From: Streptomyces sp. JJ38
GTDB lineage: Bacteria; Actinomycetota; Actinomycetes; Streptomycetales; Streptomycetaceae
Direction: 5' to 3'
DNA: 64,000 bases
Assembly (NCBI RefSeq): GCF_019303475.1
Contig: NZ_JABLSI010000013.1
Coordinates: 62,001-126,000 of the forward strand
A model generated the notes under the pieces. That model was not told the DNA's origin and ran no database searches. It saw nothing but the letters and a program-made list of their open reading frames with translations. Made by a program: the position numbers and the translations under genes. Shown in pieces: positions 63,721 to 64,000 of this stretch (position 1 is the stretch's first letter; each line of letters opens with the position of its first letter).

Positions 63721-64000
63721 TCCGCCTATCACCTTCGTCCCTGCCACGGTGACCGAATCCGCCAAGATCGTGGTCGCCGGCGGCTTCGGAGTGGGCAAGA
63801 CAACCCTGATCGGCAGCGTGTCCGAAGTGACCCCGCTCCGGATGGAAGAACCCATCACTATCGACAGCGTGGGCGTGGACGACCTGCGCGGGACGCCGGA
63901 GAAGACCACGACCACGGTGGGCATGGACTTCGGTCGCCTCCACCTGGCCGGTGGGCGCCTCGTCCTCTACCTCTTCGGGCTGCCGGGACAGCTGCGGTTC
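63698..64000 (+). CDS. cvnD: Conservon 2 GTPase CvnD, 3' end cut off
   Basis: Only the first 101 residues are visible. The G1 motif GGFGVGKTT is at 28-36, followed by GTPEKTTTTVGMDFG and LFGLPGQLRF. The G3 box is LPGQ where conservon 1 has TPGQ. The ATG at 63698 lies within cvnC. The long Pro/Ala N-terminus of conservon 1 CvnD is missing here. The remainder lies beyond the window. Confidence 0.9.
   Translation, partial: MVSANWSDPPITFVPATVTESAKIVVAGGFGVGKTTLIGSVSEVTPLRMEEPITIDSVGVDDLRGTPEKTTTTVGMDFGRLHLAGGRLVLYLFGLPGQLRF

Overview
This is a high-GC actinobacterial chromosome segment, almost certainly Streptomyces: very strong G/C third-position bias, many GTG starts and 4-nt coupled overlaps, a nickel superoxide dismutase with its maturation protease, a fused 2-oxoglutarate decarboxylase (Kgd), two conservons (CvnABCD), a HAIR-type element in front of lon, and an actinobacterial integrase/excisionase pair at a tRNA-Arg gene.

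Layout. 0-3.8 kb: accessory cluster with an HTH regulator (cut by the left edge) divergent from an unknown protein, an aminoglycoside-phosphotransferase-fold protein with altered catalytic residues, a methyltransferase and a HAD-fold protein, closed by two hairpins. 4-15.3 kb: mostly core genes, namely sodN/sodX, a CGNR zinc-finger protein, a methyltransferase, malic enzyme, a polar amino-acid ABC transporter, a zinc-type alcohol dehydrogenase-like protein with a GNAT partner, and a PadR/DUF4097 operon with two visible operators.

15.4-27.2 kb: the most interesting region, a seven-gene same-strand locus. It holds a CU044_2847-type small protein, a trypsin-like protease fused to a VMAP-type region, a MoxR AAA+ ATPase, a vWA/TPR protein of the SAV_2336 type, a 92-aa FxSxx-like RiPP precursor, a translationally coupled alpha-ketoglutarate HExxH-type peptide hydroxylase, and a TIR/NB-ARC/TPR protein of the FxsT type. 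It joins a vWA-MoxR-VMAP conflict system to an Fxs-type RiPP module. There is no radical SAM cyclophane synthase in the window, and the FxSxx motif lies inside the precursor instead of at its C-terminus. If this is a functional system, hydroxylation rather than cyclophane formation may be the modification that matters; that is an inference.

27.3-53.3 kb: kgd, a two-component pair, a rhomboid-like protein, lon with a HAIR-like operator, a MarR regulator, a PP2C-like protein, conservon 1 followed by a styrene-monooxygenase-like flavoprotein, a C40 peptidase, a diiron oxygenase/TetR group, a secreted M28 aminopeptidase and a large LuxR-type (LAL) regulator.

53.3-64 kb: tRNA-Arg(CCG) is the probable attachment site of an integrative element (integrase and excisionase adjacent). 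Behind it lies a lower-GC, gene-poor stretch, an APH-fold kinase coupled to an HTH/TPR regulator, an anti-sigma-type ATPase, a TrmO-like gene relic, a GH15 enzyme, and a second conservon whose CvnA has lost its sensor domain and key ATP-site glycines. The last gene (cvnD) runs off the right edge. No CRISPR array, rRNA or insertion sequence was seen. The right attachment site was not found.
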